In this document: piece after piece, positions 6,110-6,278 of the stretch
Layout: the number at the start of each line of letters is the position of its first letter
How positions within the stretch are numbered: position 1 is the first letter of the stretch
Assembly (NCBI GenBank): GCA_041648505.1
Contig: JBAZOY010000106.1
Span: forward strand, 1 to 6,278
Direction of reading: 5' to 3'
From: JBAZOY01 sp041648505
Lineage (GTDB): Bacteria; Desulfobacterota; Syntrophia; Syntrophales; CG2-30-49-12
Length of the DNA: 6,278 bases
Position numbers and translations under genes: made by a program
Notes under the pieces: model-generated
What the model was told of the DNA's origin: nothing
What the model saw: only the letters and a program-made list of their open reading frames with translations
The model's database searches: none

Positions 6110-6200
6110 CATTAATAGTAATTGGTCATTAGTCATTAGTTGGGAGTTATGAGTCGGAAGTTGCTTGCCGACTGCGGACTGCCAACTGTTTATTTGTTAT
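6110..6200. repeat. 7-bp-periodic array in the T9SS-gene leader (about 13 units)
   Basis: One register of 7-bp units runs through ggtcatt, agtcatt, agttggg, agttatg, agtcgga and agttgct, then tgccgac, tgcggac and tgccaac, fading at tgtttat and ttgttat. The (t)gccgact family is the same as in the two other leaders, which suggests a repeat family spread through the genome. Beyond 6200 the periodicity is not convincing. Confidence 0.8.
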
Positions 6201-6246
6201 ATACGAAAGAAACAGACATTTATTTATTGTTAAAATTATTCGGTTG

Positions 6247-6275
6247 CAAATATAATAAATTTTATGTTATTCAAA
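6247..6275 (-). promoter_or_regulatory. Bacteroidota-type promoter reading toward the T9SS gene
   Basis: On the minus strand, TTTG (6272-6275) is followed after 17 bases by TATATTTG (6247-6254), an exact match to the -7 consensus TAnnTTTG with accepted spacing to a -33 TTTG box. The surrounding sequence is very AT-rich. Transcription would begin near 6240 and give a leader of about 300 bases that contains the 7-bp array and the (CT)23 tract. Between this promoter and the T9SS ATG I see no other supported gene. I found no equally good box before the other two genes, so it may drive all three. Confidence 0.6.
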
Positions 6276-6278
6276 AAA

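Overview
The window looks like chromosomal DNA of a member of the Bacteroidota. The signs are a type IX secretion (T9SS) C-terminal sorting domain, signal peptides ending in FSQ or FAQ, Bacteroidota-type cell-surface repeat modules, AT-rich spacers without clear Shine-Dalgarno sites, and a TTTG/TAnnTTTG promoter. Everything supported as coding lies on the minus strand, so the genes read from right to left. No RNA gene, transposase, CRISPR array or metabolic gene was seen.

Right to left: (1) a 346-bp leader region (5933-6278) with a good Bacteroidota promoter match at its far end, a 7-bp-periodic repeat array and a (CT)23 microsatellite; (2) a 441-residue T9SS-sorted surface protein, with two copies of a 33-bp G/C-rich palindromic element inserted in frame; (3) a 155-bp spacer of 8-bp and 7-bp repeats; (4) a 690-residue fibre-like protein made of a signal peptide, a Bacteroidota N-terminal module, a regularly interrupted collagen-like stretch, nine NTAxG head repeats, a peptidase S74 (intramolecular chaperone) domain with the Ser/Lys pair present, and a coiled-coil tail; (5) a spacer holding an 18-codon relic of a T9SS sorting tail, another 7-bp array and a copy of the same leader; (6) the first 708 codons of a large repeat adhesin that starts with nearly the same signal peptide and module as the fibre protein and runs off the left edge.

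The three proteins look like a cell-surface or extracellular cluster: one T9SS cargo, one probably trimeric fibre, and one long Ig/PKD-like repeat adhesin. The stretch 'sorting-tail end, repeat array, leader, signal peptide, module' occurs twice, so the region probably grew by tandem duplication, with most of a second T9SS gene later lost.

The most notable features are: the 7-bp tandem-repeat arrays, one of which lies inside the fibre gene and encodes its coiled coil as 7-residue heptads; the (CT)23 tract upstream of the T9SS gene, whose length sets the register of a short upstream reading frame and could give phase variation; the in-frame palindromic insertions; and the sorting-tail relic.
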